From NCBI GenBank assembly GCA_944389415.1, contig CALXMF010000001.1:558001-622000 (forward strand): 64,000 nt of DNA, given 5' to 3'. The notes under the pieces were generated by a model. The model did no database searches, was not told the DNA's origin, and saw only the letters and a program-made list of their open reading frames with translations. The stretch comes from an uncultured Spirochaetota bacterium (lineage in GTDB: Bacteria; Spirochaetota; Spirochaetia; Treponematales; Treponemataceae). This document shows positions 25,959 through 34,082 of the stretch, piece by piece. Numbering within the stretch: position 1 is the first letter of the stretch; every line of letters begins with the position of its first letter. A program made the translations under genes and the position numbers.

Positions 25959-26761
25959 CAGTTGCCTCCCTCTTTTACGCCGAGCGCTTGAGCAAGCAGT
26001 TCTGTAAAATAGTAGACGGGCATTTTACCGTCTCCTGGCAGTACTCCGTTCTTGGTAATGTTATACAAACACAATGGACAGGCTGTAATCAGCATTTCTG
26101 CGCCGCAGTCAGCTGCATTCGCAATAACATTGCTGCTTTTCTTCTGGGCGATTGCTTTGTCTTCAAGTGTTATATAACCGCCGCAGCACTCATTGCGCAT
26201 AGCATATATGACCGGTTCGCCGCCGATAGCGCGAATAAAATCTTCTATAATAGAAGGATTTTCCGGGTTGTCAAAATCCATTACCTTGCTTGGACGCAGC
26301 AGAAGACAGCCATAATATGCTCCAATTTTTTTACCGGTAAAGGGGTTAACAACTTTTTCTTTAATCTTATCAAAACCAACTTTATCACGGAGCACTTGCA
26401 GATAATGCAGTACTTCCGCTTCTCCTGCATACGGAGTGTCAAGCTTTAGATAATTGTTTGCTTTTGTTCTGATGCTTTCATCATTTTTCATATCGCCGTT
26501 TACCTGTTTAATAACATTAAAACAGGCTGAACACAGCGTTACGAGCGGCTTGTTTTCGTCGCGCGCGTAAACAAGTGCGCGGACAGAAGACAATTTATGC
26601 GCTGTTTCATTTTTTGCCATCGGATATACACCGCCGCAGCATTGCCACTCAGGTATCTCCTCAAGCGTAAATCCCAGTGCTTCAGCACTGAGCCGGGCGT
26701 ACCGATCAAGGTCAGTTGCCTTGTTTTTTAAGGTACAGCCCGGATAATAACTGTAGACCAT
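25958..26761 (-). CDS. hdrB: Heterodisulfide reductase HdrB-like subunit
   Basis: 267 residues with two CCG-type motifs that bind the non-cubane [4Fe-4S] clusters: WQCCGGVYPM with CSACFN, and ECCGGY with CPLCLYN. Both sets look intact, so the disulfide/thiol-active clusters should be present. Methanogen substrates (CoM-S-S-CoB) are not expected here. The physiological acceptor could be a small disulfide, a DsrC-like protein or the downstream FrdAB. Confidence 0.9.
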   Translation of the reverse strand: MVYSYYPGCTLKNKATDLDRYARLSAEALGFTLEEIPEWQCCGGVYPMAKNETAHKLSSVRALVYARDENKPLVTLCSACFNVIKQVNGDMKNDESIRTKANNYLKLDTPYAGEAEVLHYLQVLRDKVGFDKIKEKVVNPFTGKKIGAYYGCLLLRPSKVMDFDNPENPSIIEDFIRAIGGEPVIYAMRNECCGGYITLEDKAIAQKKSSNVIANAADCGAEMLITACPLCLYNITKNGVLPGDGKMPVYYFTELLAQALGVKEGGN

Positions 26762-26779
26762 ATAGTAATCCTCTGTCTG

Positions 26780-28156
26780 TTAGACCATCTGCTCAGGATG
26801 GAATACCTCGTCAAAACGTTCCGCTGTCAGGAACCCTAATGAGACACAGGCTTCTTTAAGCGAAATGTTGTCCTTATATGCTTTTTTTGCTGTTTTTGCT
26901 GCGTTTTCATACCCGATATAGGGATTGAGTGCAGTTACCAGCATGAGAGAGTTATGCAGATTATGATGCATTTTCTCTTTATTTGCTTTAATACCTACAG
27001 CGCAGTTATCATTGAATGATACCATCGCTTCAGAGAGCAAACGCACTGACTGCAGGAAATTATAGATACAAACAGGCATAAAGACATTCAGTTCAAAGTT
27101 TCCCTGACTTGCCGCCATACCCACGGCAACATCGTTGCCCATGACCTGTACTGCAACCATTGTAACGGCCTCGCATTGAGTCGGGTTTACCTTGCCCGGC
27201 ATAATAGAAGATCCCGGTTCGTTTTCAGGAATAAAAATCTCACCAAGTCCGTCACGGGGACCGCTGGCAAGCCAGCGCACATCGTTGGCGATTTTCATCA
27301 TATCTGCGGCGAGTGCTTTTACTGCTCCATGTGCAAATACTATTTCATCTTTGCTGGTAAGCGCGTGAAACTTATTTGGCGCTGTCTTGAATTCTGTGCC
27401 AGTCAGTTCAGAAACTGCTTTTGCAACAGCTTCATCAAATCCTTTAGGCGCGTTCAATCCTGTTCCTACAGCAGTACCGCCGAGGGCAAGTTCACGAAGC
27501 GGCGGCAAAGCTATTTCAAGAAGCTGTCGGTCACGCTCAAGAGAACTGCGCCAGCCGCTGATTTCCTGAGAAAATTTGATAGGTGTCGCGTCCTGCAAGT
27601 GAGTTCGGCCGCTTTTGACAATTCCTTCGTTTTCTTCTTCGAGCCGCTTGAATGTGGCAGTAAGTTTGTCTATGGCGGGGAATAATTTTTCTTCTATTGC
27701 CATGACTGCGGAAATATGCATTGCGGTCGGAAAGGTGTCATTAGATGACTGGCTCATATTGACGTCATCGTTGGGGTGCAGCAGTTTTTTTCCTGCGATT
27801 TCGTTTCCGCGGTTAGCGATTACTTCATTCGCGTTCATATTGGACTGCGTACCGCTTCCTGTCTGCCAGACAACCAGCGGAAAGTGATCGTTCAATGAAC
27901 CAGAGATAACTTCATCACATGCCTTACTAATGGCGGCGAGTTTTTCATCCGTCATCTTCTCTTTTTTAAGACTGTTGTTGGCAATCGCCGCTGCTTTCTT
28001 TAAATAACCAAATGCTTTTGTAATTTCACGGGGCATAGTTTCGATGCCGACACCGATTTTAAAATTTTCATGGCTGCGCTCAGTCTGCGCTGCCCAGTAT
28101 CGGTCTGCCGGAACCTTTACTTCTCCCATGGAGTCATGTTCGATACGGTATTCCAT
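26780..28156 (-). CDS. fumC: Fumarate hydratase, class II
   Basis: 458 residues of the class II (FumC) type, with the superfamily signature GSSIMPGKVNPTQCE and TGSGTQSNMN and HPNDDVNMSQSSND blocks. It interconverts malate and fumarate without an Fe-S cluster. It sits 27 nt after mdh and 18 nt before hdrB, so it supplies fumarate to the reductase in the same operon. Confidence 0.95.
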   Translation of the reverse strand: MEYRIEHDSMGEVKVPADRYWAAQTERSHENFKIGVGIETMPREITKAFGYLKKAAAIANNSLKKEKMTDEKLAAISKACDEVISGSLNDHFPLVVWQTGSGTQSNMNANEVIANRGNEIAGKKLLHPNDDVNMSQSSNDTFPTAMHISAVMAIEEKLFPAIDKLTATFKRLEEENEGIVKSGRTHLQDATPIKFSQEISGWRSSLERDRQLLEIALPPLRELALGGTAVGTGLNAPKGFDEAVAKAVSELTGTEFKTAPNKFHALTSKDEIVFAHGAVKALAADMMKIANDVRWLASGPRDGLGEIFIPENEPGSSIMPGKVNPTQCEAVTMVAVQVMGNDVAVGMAASQGNFELNVFMPVCIYNFLQSVRLLSEAMVSFNDNCAVGIKANKEKMHHNLHNSLMLVTALNPYIGYENAAKTAKKAYKDNISLKEACVSLGFLTAERFDEVFHPEQMV

Positions 28157-28183
28157 TTTACATTACTTCCTTATACTTGTAAC

Positions 28184-29131
28184 TTAGAACTCCAGCCCTT
28201 TGATGATATTTTTCAGGCAGTCAGCGCTGTTGCGCAGTTTTGCCACTTCATCATCCGTGAGCGGAACAAGTATTTTTCCCTGATTACCCTTCGGACCGAC
28301 AAGAGACAGTGTGCTCAGAGAAACATCTTCAATTCCGTATTCTCCGTGCATCATGGTTGAAACTGTCAGTGTGGAATCGATTGCCCCAAACAAGGCTTTG
28401 CACAGGTGGCAGACTGAAATAGCGATAGCGTAGAAAGTCGCGCCTTTGCGTGCGATAATTTTTCCGCCTGATTTGCGGGTATATTCTTCTACGTCATCAT
28501 GTACAAGCGGTGTAATGATTTTGCCGTGATTTTCGATACATTTAGGATACTGATCCACGTGTATATTTGAAATATTTGCCAGAGACCACGGAACAAATTC
28601 ACTGTCTCCATGCTCGCCGAATACGTATGCGTGTACATTGTGCTGGCTTACATTGTAATATTCGGAAATACGTGCGCGCAGACGGGCTGTATCAAGGATA
28701 GTTCCGGCACCCATGATCTGATTTTCGGGCAGACCGGATGTTTTATAGAACTGATAGGTCAGAATATCTACAGGATTAGCTACGATTACATAAATAGCAT
28801 TAGGAGCGTATTTAGTTACCTGGGGAATAATCTGTTTTGTTATATTCACATTTGCCTGTGCCAGATCAAGCCGTGTCATTCCCGGCTTGCGCGGCATTCC
28901 TGATGTGAGAATTACAATATCAGAGTCTTTCGCGTCAGCGTAACTGCCTGCGTAAATTGATACAGGACTGCAAAATGGAACACCCTGCCGGATATCCAGC
29001 GCTTCTCCTAAAGCTTTCTCCATATTAATGTCGATCATGACAATCTCTGAAGCAAAGCCCTGGATAACCATTGCATATGCTGTCGCTGCACCGACACTAC
29101 CGGCACCAATAATAGTAACCTTTCTTCCCAT
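28184..29131 (-). CDS. mdh: LDH-family 2-ketoacid dehydrogenase, predicted malate dehydrogenase
   Basis: 315 residues, overall an L-lactate dehydrogenase-like protein: NAD site GAGSVGAA with Asp34, catalytic Asp147 and His174 (GEHGDSEF), ILTVS-like C-terminal half. The specificity loop reads SGMPRKPGMTR: Arg81 stands where LDH has Gln102 (canonical numbering), and Arg at this site selects oxaloacetate/malate. Its place directly before fumC and the fumarate reductase genes supports malate dehydrogenase. ATG 29131 has GGAGGT upstream; an in-frame ATG at 29245 gives a junk extension. Homology alone would call it lactate dehydrogenase. Confidence 0.85.
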   Translation of the reverse strand: MGRKVTIIGAGSVGAATAYAMVIQGFASEIVMIDINMEKALGEALDIRQGVPFCSPVSIYAGSYADAKDSDIVILTSGMPRKPGMTRLDLAQANVNITKQIIPQVTKYAPNAIYVIVANPVDILTYQFYKTSGLPENQIMGAGTILDTARLRARISEYYNVSQHNVHAYVFGEHGDSEFVPWSLANISNIHVDQYPKCIENHGKIITPLVHDDVEEYTRKSGGKIIARKGATFYAIAISVCHLCKALFGAIDSTLTVSTMMHGEYGIEDVSLSTLSLVGPKGNQGKILVPLTDDEVAKLRNSADCLKNIIKGLEF

Positions 29132-29176
29132 AGAAGACCTCCATAATAAACTGTAGAAAAGACTTTTATCCGAAAT

Positions 29177-29205
29177 AGTATACACAATTTTTCGCTGGAC
29201 GTGAA
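29177..29205 (-). promoter_or_regulatory. Candidate promoter of the succinate operon
   Basis: On the minus strand TTCACG (29205-29200), a 17-nt spacer and TATACT (29182-29177), about 45 nt before mdh. Confidence 0.5.
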
Positions 29206-29211
29206 GAGTTA

Positions 29212-29229
29212 TTGATAAAGTTGTATCAA
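29212..29229. promoter_or_regulatory. 18-bp palindrome upstream of the mdh promoter
   Basis: TTGATA-N6-TATCAA, centred about 50 bp upstream of the predicted start. The spacing (6+6+6) is that of Rex-type redox operators, but the half-sites differ from the usual TTGTGA/TTGTTA. Another TTGATA follows at 29235-29240. Confidence 0.4.
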
Positions 29230-29262
29230 CTGAATTGATAAACAATAGTATATAAAAAAAAC

Positions 29263-29431
29263 AGTGTATTTTTAATCCAAAAATACACTATCTTTGAATT
29301 AAAAATAGTCTTTTTTTAAACTAAATATAGTGTATTTTGGGCTCAAAGATAGTCTTTATTCATTCTGTTTTTAAATTAAAAACAGAATGAATTTTGTCTA
29401 TTTCTGGATCAAAAATAATCTTATTTTGATC
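29263..29431. repeat. Nested AT-rich hairpin array between panE and mdh
   Basis: Perfect or near-perfect inverted repeats follow one another. H1: AGTGTATTTTT (29263-29273) with AAAAATACACT (29279-29289). H2: ACTAT (29287-29291) with ATAGT (29305-29309). H3: a 15-bp arm at 29358-29372 with 29378-29392. H4: 29407-29431 (GATCAAAA/TTTTGATC). The words are also shared between units: AAATACACTAT (29281-29291) can pair with ATAGTGTATTT (29327-29337), and ACTATCTTTGA (29287-29297) with TCAAAGATAGT (29343-29353). Alternative folds are therefore possible. The 340-nt gap 29132-29471 holds only this array, the palindrome and the mdh promoter; I see no gene in it. Confidence 0.8.
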
Positions 29432-29471
29432 TGCTTGATAATACTGAAAAAGATTTCCTGTTAGGGGCAGA

Positions 29472-30419
29472 TCAGGTGTCAATATAGGTCTGTTCGATGG
29501 TCCGTATCTGCCAGTACAGCAGTTGATTTACAGGTACGGGGATTTTCTTTTTCTTTCCCATACGGATAATAGTTCCTGAGAAAAGTTCTACTTCTGTCTT
29601 TCGTCCGGCAGCTACATCCTGACTCATTGATGTTCTGCTGTTCGGGTCAAGTGAATCAAGTGTTTCATACCAGGAATGCAGATCCTTATCACTAAGGTTG
29701 ATGCCTTCGCTCTGTGCGAGTGCGATAACTTCCCGCATGGCAGCTTCCATCATGGAACGTGCTTCGCTTATGCCGTTTTTTGTTTGAAACGGTTGGTAAG
29801 GCAGGCGCAGTACGGCAGAGGTTTGGTTGATGCCGACATTTATCATATATTTATACCAGAGTCGGCGCAGCATATTCGGCGGAATTTCATAGGCAATATG
29901 GGTCTTATCGAAAAGCGCTGCGATTTTTTTTACCCGTTCGCTGTGTGTTCCGTCTGCTTCACCAAAATGAATAGTACCTGCATTGGTAAAGGTTGTTTCT
30001 GTTCCACTATGCTGAGCATCTGTTCCCAGAATCATGGCGAGCGGCAGCCGCCATGCGCCGTATACACTGCCGATTTCCTGCTCACTTGAAATACCGTTGA
30101 GCAGCGACAGCATGAGTGTATTATTATCTACATATGGTTTTACGTCAGAAAGAACCGTTTGCAGATGCGGCGCCTTACAGGCGAATATGATTAGATCAGC
30201 CGGTGCGGCGTGCAGTTCTCCTTCTTCTGCGCCGACAGGGGCAAAATCAAAATCTATACGCTGTCCGTTTACGTATAATCCCTGATCCTGGTACCGCTTA
30301 AGCCGTTCTCCTCCTGCAAGAATTCTGACACAGTGTGGGTCGCAGCTGTACAGCTGGCTGGCAACTGTCAAACCGACTGCGCCGGCTCCGGCAATAACAA
30401 CGGACTGAATTTCACTCAT
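29472..30419 (-). CDS. panE: 2-Dehydropantoate 2-reductase family protein
   Basis: 315 residues: Rossmann GAGAVG at the N-terminus, then the ApbA/PanE body (LIFACKA, LLNGISSE, and KYMINVGINQTSAV). The family reduces ketopantoate with NADPH in pantothenate synthesis, but paralogues act on other 2-keto acids, so the substrate is not certain. AGGAG is 7 nt before ATG 30419; another ATG lies one codon upstream. Confidence 0.85.
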   Translation of the reverse strand: MSEIQSVVIAGAGAVGLTVASQLYSCDPHCVRILAGGERLKRYQDQGLYVNGQRIDFDFAPVGAEEGELHAAPADLIIFACKAPHLQTVLSDVKPYVDNNTLMLSLLNGISSEQEIGSVYGAWRLPLAMILGTDAQHSGTETTFTNAGTIHFGEADGTHSERVKKIAALFDKTHIAYEIPPNMLRRLWYKYMINVGINQTSAVLRLPYQPFQTKNGISEARSMMEAAMREVIALAQSEGINLSDKDLHSWYETLDSLDPNSRTSMSQDVAAGRKTEVELFSGTIIRMGKKKKIPVPVNQLLYWQIRTIEQTYIDT

Positions 30420-30442
30420 CATGGTACTCCTGTGCGGTTCTA

Positions 30443-30469
30443 TTGAATCTACATTTTTTTTTCTATACT
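30443..30469 (+). promoter_or_regulatory. Candidate promoter, near-leaderless
   Basis: TTGAAT (30443-30448), a 15-nt spacer and TATACT (30464-30469), only 8 nt before ATG 30478, which has no Shine-Dalgarno. Confidence 0.4.
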
Positions 30470-30477
30470 ATAAAAGA

Positions 30478-31002
30478 ATGGATATCAACGCAATACTTCA
30501 ATATATTTCATATGCGGTGTATGCGGCGGTTATTTTCAGTTTTCCGCTGCGCCGTCGGCGCATGGTTCGTTTATGCGGCCGCTGTCTGCTTGCCTTTGCA
30601 GGTATTCCTGTGCGTGTTCAATATGTGGTGCTTTGTCTTGCGGTGCTGCTGATTGTGCTGCCGGGATTCCGTGATTTTGGTTTATTTGTGAATTGCGTGC
30701 TGTATTTATGCGCGATTGTCGGCGCGGAAGTTATTGTGCGTGACACGCTGCTTCGGCGTATGGCCGGTATATATGAGCATGCGCTGATTGTGGATGGCCG
30801 ATATCTGCCTTTTGATGATATCCGCAGTTTGCCTGAACTGGCGTATAAAAATGAAGATGCTGAAGAAGATGAACTGTATGCTCGAGCGCTGAAAATAGTC
30901 AGCGAAAAATCAGGTGTAATTTATGTCGGTTTTGCTGATCGTGCTCAGAAAAAACAGGCGGTCGAGCTGCTGCTTAAATTGCTGCCTCGTCTTGCTCCGT
31001 AA
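30478..31002 (+). CDS. Small membrane protein of unknown function
   Basis: 174 residues: about three membrane helices in the first 90 residues, then a cytoplasmic tail (VDGRYLPFDDIRSLPEL onward) rich in charged residues, which could be a PH-like or other small fold. I recognise no family. It starts divergently from panE and its start lacks a ribosome site. Confidence 0.65.
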   Translation: MDINAILQYISYAVYAAVIFSFPLRRRRMVRLCGRCLLAFAGIPVRVQYVVLCLAVLLIVLPGFRDFGLFVNCVLYLCAIVGAEVIVRDTLLRRMAGIYEHALIVDGRYLPFDDIRSLPELAYKNEDAEEDELYARALKIVSEKSGVIYVGFADRAQKKQAVELLLKLLPRLAP

Positions 31003-31050
31003 TACTGAGCGTTGAATTTTCTGAATCTGCTCAATTGCGAAAGTCTTTTT

Positions 31051-31079
31051 TTGACAAGATACAACTTTCATTGTATGAT
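31051..31079 (+). promoter_or_regulatory. Strong promoter of manC, leaderless
   Basis: TTGACA (31051-31056), exactly 17 nt, TATGAT (31074-31079). ATG 31086 is 6 nt after the -10, so transcription should start on the initiation codon. Confidence 0.75.
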
Positions 31080-31085
31080 TAATAT

Positions 31086-32213
31086 ATGTTTACGGATGTG
31101 CTGATTCTTGCCGGCGGTTTTGGGGAGCGGCTGTGGCCTGCTTCCTGCGCAGAATGTCCCAAGCAGTTTATGTCGCTTCAGGATGGTATTTCTTTTTTTC
31201 AGGCAGCGGTGCTGCGGGCTTTAGCGTTAAATATCAGCGGGCGCATTGTTGTTGTTACAAGAAAAGACATCCTTTCCGGAGCTGTATCCCACTGCAGTAA
31301 TTTAATCGCGCAGCTGCCGGAGGAGCAGGGAAGAATGCTGCGTAAAAAACTGTGTATTATCGCAGAGCCTTGTTCCCGACATACAGCACCGCCGGTGATG
31401 CTGACGCTTCGTTTTCTTGAGCGGACAGCTCCCGCTTTTTCCCATTCGTTATTAGTTTGTACAAGTGATCATGTTATCAGTCCGCAGGAATCTTTTATTT
31501 CATCTGTTGAGGCAGCTTCTCGTCAGGCGGAGTCTGGTAAATTGGTGTGCTTTGGAATACAGCCAAATACGGCGTCTACAGAATATGGATATATTAAACG
31601 GGGTGAACTTATATCTGCTGAAGACGAAGCGTATGTTATAGATTTTTTTAAGGAAAAACCGGATGAGGATACAGCTCGTCAGTATCTTGCGCAGGGCAGC
31701 TACTGGTGGAACAGCGGTATGTTTGGTTTTTCGAGTGTGTTGTTTGAAAGTGAGTTGTCACGGCTGTCTCCTGCGATATATGAAGCATTTCCGCTTGCCG
31801 CTGATTGTTCTTTTCCGCAAGTTTCAGACTGTGATGGAATAGCAGTAATTGAATCATGGGATTCGATGAATGAGGCGTATCAGCAGACGCCTGCCATATC
31901 TATTGATATGGCAATTGCAGAAAAAACCGATAAAGCCGTAGCTGTGAAGGCTGCTTTTTCGTGGGATGATGTAGGCAGCTGGGACTCTTTTGAACGGCTG
32001 TTTACACAGAATTCTTCGCAGACTGTGACGGTGCAGAGTACAAACTGTTTTGTGTATTCTGATGTTCCTACAGTCCTTTGCGGTGTGGATGATCTGATCG
32101 TGGTAGCCAAAAATGGCAAAGTGCTTGTTATGAAAAAAGGTGAAAGCCATCTGGTCAGAGAGGCTGTGAAAAAGGTTAAACAGCAAACAAGTTCAGAGAA
32201 CGTAATCAAGTAA
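31086..32213 (+). CDS. manC: Mannose-1-phosphate guanylyltransferase
   Basis: 375 residues with the nucleotidyltransferase signature LAGGFGERLWPAS followed by PKQF, and a FKEKP block later. It makes GDP-mannose from mannose-1-phosphate and GTP. It is short: it lacks the C-terminal phosphomannose-isomerase cupin seen in bifunctional enzymes. GDP-mannose would serve glycolipid or protein glycosylation; no glycosyltransferase cluster is adjacent. No Shine-Dalgarno is present. Its stop abuts the stop of the convergent ABC permease gene with no space between. Confidence 0.88.
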   Translation: MFTDVLILAGGFGERLWPASCAECPKQFMSLQDGISFFQAAVLRALALNISGRIVVVTRKDILSGAVSHCSNLIAQLPEEQGRMLRKKLCIIAEPCSRHTAPPVMLTLRFLERTAPAFSHSLLVCTSDHVISPQESFISSVEAASRQAESGKLVCFGIQPNTASTEYGYIKRGELISAEDEAYVIDFFKEKPDEDTARQYLAQGSYWWNSGMFGFSSVLFESELSRLSPAIYEAFPLAADCSFPQVSDCDGIAVIESWDSMNEAYQQTPAISIDMAIAEKTDKAVAVKAAFSWDDVGSWDSFERLFTQNSSQTVTVQSTNCFVYSDVPTVLCGVDDLIVVAKNGKVLVMKKGESHLVREAVKKVKQQTSSENVIK

Positions 32214-33401
32214 TTATTCTGAAGCAAGCGCGTCTACAGGGTCAAGCCGTGCTGCCCGTACAGCCGGGTTCAAGCCGAAGAAAATACCAACACAGACAGA
32301 GAACGCAAATGATATGACGCACGCCTGCCACTGTATAGTGAATGGAAGATTACGTGCATAAATGATAACAGCGCTGATTGCGATGCCAAGGAGAATACCG
32401 ATACTGCCTCCCGCCAGCGTAATTGCGGCTGATTCCACAAGAAATTGATTTCTGATATCTTTTGGTGTCGCTCCAAGCGCTTTTCTGATGCCTATTTCTT
32501 TTTTTCTTTCTGTAACGGTGACAATCATTATATTCATAATGCCGATACCTCCTACCAGAAGAGATATTCCGGCAACGGCTGAAAGCATAATACTGATTTC
32601 AGCGTATGCGGCGTTTATCTGTGCGATCATGGTGAGCGGTGAAGTTATCCATACAACATTTTCAGAACCAGTTTCTTTTTCAACAAGTTGCTTTATTTCC
32701 GTTTCTACTGTTGCTACCATGTCTGCGTCTGCCGCTTTTATCTGAATAGTATCGGCATCCGGATTGGGTGCCATTTTTTTTATATAAAAGCCCCTCGGCA
32801 CCATGATAGTCGTGGATAATGTTTCGTCCATGCCGCCTGGAGCTGCGAATATGCCGATAATATCAAAACCGAACAATACAGAATCTCGTGAGAGAATTAC
32901 CCGTCTGCCGACTGGATTACCGTCAGGAAACAGGACTTCTGCTACTTTATCACCAAGAATCATTTTCTGTGTGCCAAGAACATGATCAGTTACAGAAAAA
33001 TCGCTGCCGTTTTGGATTTTGTATCCATGCGCGTTTGAATATCCGTATTCTGTACAGAGCGCTTCCATACTGACGGTAATGTTGCCTCGTGTTATTGTTG
33101 CGGGGAATGTATTGGTAAAGAAGACGTTTTGCACATACGGCAGCGCGTACAGCTTTTCACGAAATGCTTCATTGTAGCTTAACAGGCGCGCACGTATATG
33201 TTTTGGCCCGTTATTCATGATGCTGATAATATCAAGACCAATTGAACCGAATGAAGCGCGCACACTGTCGCTGGAACTTTTACCGAGCGTGGTAATGACA
33301 ATGACAGAAGCAACACCGATAATGATACCGAGCAGAGAAAGTATAGTGCGTGTTTTGTTTCTTCGGAAATTACTGAAAGCGTTAAACAAGTCTTCAAACA
33401 C
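32214..33401 (-). CDS. MacB-type ABC permease
   Basis: 395 residues of the MacB/FtsX family: an N-terminal helix (TILSLLGIIIGVASVIVITT), a large periplasmic domain, then three C-terminal helices with the signature GGIGIMNIMIVTVTERKKEIGIRKALGA. It transmits ATP-driven movement to an efflux tunnel. It overlaps the ATPase gene by 8 nt; the two correspond to one fused polypeptide in E. coli MacB. Confidence 0.9.
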   Translation of the reverse strand: MFEDLFNAFSNFRRNKTRTILSLLGIIIGVASVIVITTLGKSSSDSVRASFGSIGLDIISIMNNGPKHIRARLLSYNEAFREKLYALPYVQNVFFTNTFPATITRGNITVSMEALCTEYGYSNAHGYKIQNGSDFSVTDHVLGTQKMILGDKVAEVLFPDGNPVGRRVILSRDSVLFGFDIIGIFAAPGGMDETLSTTIMVPRGFYIKKMAPNPDADTIQIKAADADMVATVETEIKQLVEKETGSENVVWITSPLTMIAQINAAYAEISIMLSAVAGISLLVGGIGIMNIMIVTVTERKKEIGIRKALGATPKDIRNQFLVESAAITLAGGSIGILLGIAISAVIIYARNLPFTIQWQACVISFAFSVCVGIFFGLNPAVRAARLDPVDALASE

Positions 33402-34080
33402 GATTTGTATCCTGTTCTATTTTTCCATCAAGGATATGGATGCAGCGCGGGGTTCTCTCGCCGATTTCGGGATTGTGAGTGACTACAATAATTGTAGTGC
33501 CGCGGCTGTTTATTTCTGAAAACAATGCGAGTACCTGTTCTCCTGTTTCCGTATCAAGCGCTCCTGTCGGCTCATCTGCGAGAATGATATGCGGATTAGT
33601 AACTGTGGCGCGCGCTATGGCAACTCGCTGTTTTTGTCCGCCTGATAATTCATGCGGCAGATGAGATAATCTGTTCTGTAATCCCATGCGTTCAAGTGCA
33701 GCCTGAGCTCTTTCTTTCCGTTCTCTGCGATCTATTCCCTGATAACGCAGCGGCAGCATGACATTTTCCAGAACTGTCATGGCGGGAAGCAGGTGATACT
33801 GCTGAAATACAAAGCCGACAGTCCTATTTCGTAATTCAGCAAGCTGTGCTTCTGTCATATCAGCAGTATTTTTTCCGTTAATTTCTACTGTGCCGCCAGA
33901 AGGCCGGTCAAGGCAGCCAATCATGTTCATGCATGTTGATTTGCCTGAACCTGAGGGGCCCATAATAGATACATATTCTCCCTGTTCAATAGAGAATGAT
34001 ATTCCCCGCAGCGCATACACAGGCGTATCTTTCATTGCGTAGGTTTTAATAACATTATTCATTCTGATGATTGCTGACAT
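33394..34080 (-). CDS. MacB/LolD-type ABC ATPase
   Basis: 228 residues: Walker [10 protein letters not shown], signature LSGGQKQR, Walker [12 protein letters not shown]. Drives the MacB-type permease encoded next to it. It starts 2 nt after the adaptor gene. Confidence 0.92.
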   Translation of the reverse strand: MSAIIRMNNVIKTYAMKDTPVYALRGISFSIEQGEYVSIMGPSGSGKSTCMNMIGCLDRPSGGTVEINGKNTADMTEAQLAELRNRTVGFVFQQYHLLPAMTVLENVMLPLRYQGIDRRERKERAQAALERMGLQNRLSHLPHELSGGQKQRVAIARATVTNPHIILADEPTGALDTETGEQVLALFSEINSRGTTIIVVTHNPEIGERTPRCIHILDGKIEQDTNRV

Positions 34081-34082
34081 TG

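Noticed and set aside
28184-29131. Calling the gene L-lactate dehydrogenase
   Set aside because: Overall similarity favours LDH, but arginine at the specificity position and the fumC/frd neighbourhood favour malate dehydrogenase.
29263-29431. CRISPR array
   Set aside because: Repeats are palindromic, of different lengths and AT-rich, with no constant repeat/spacer size and no cas gene nearby.
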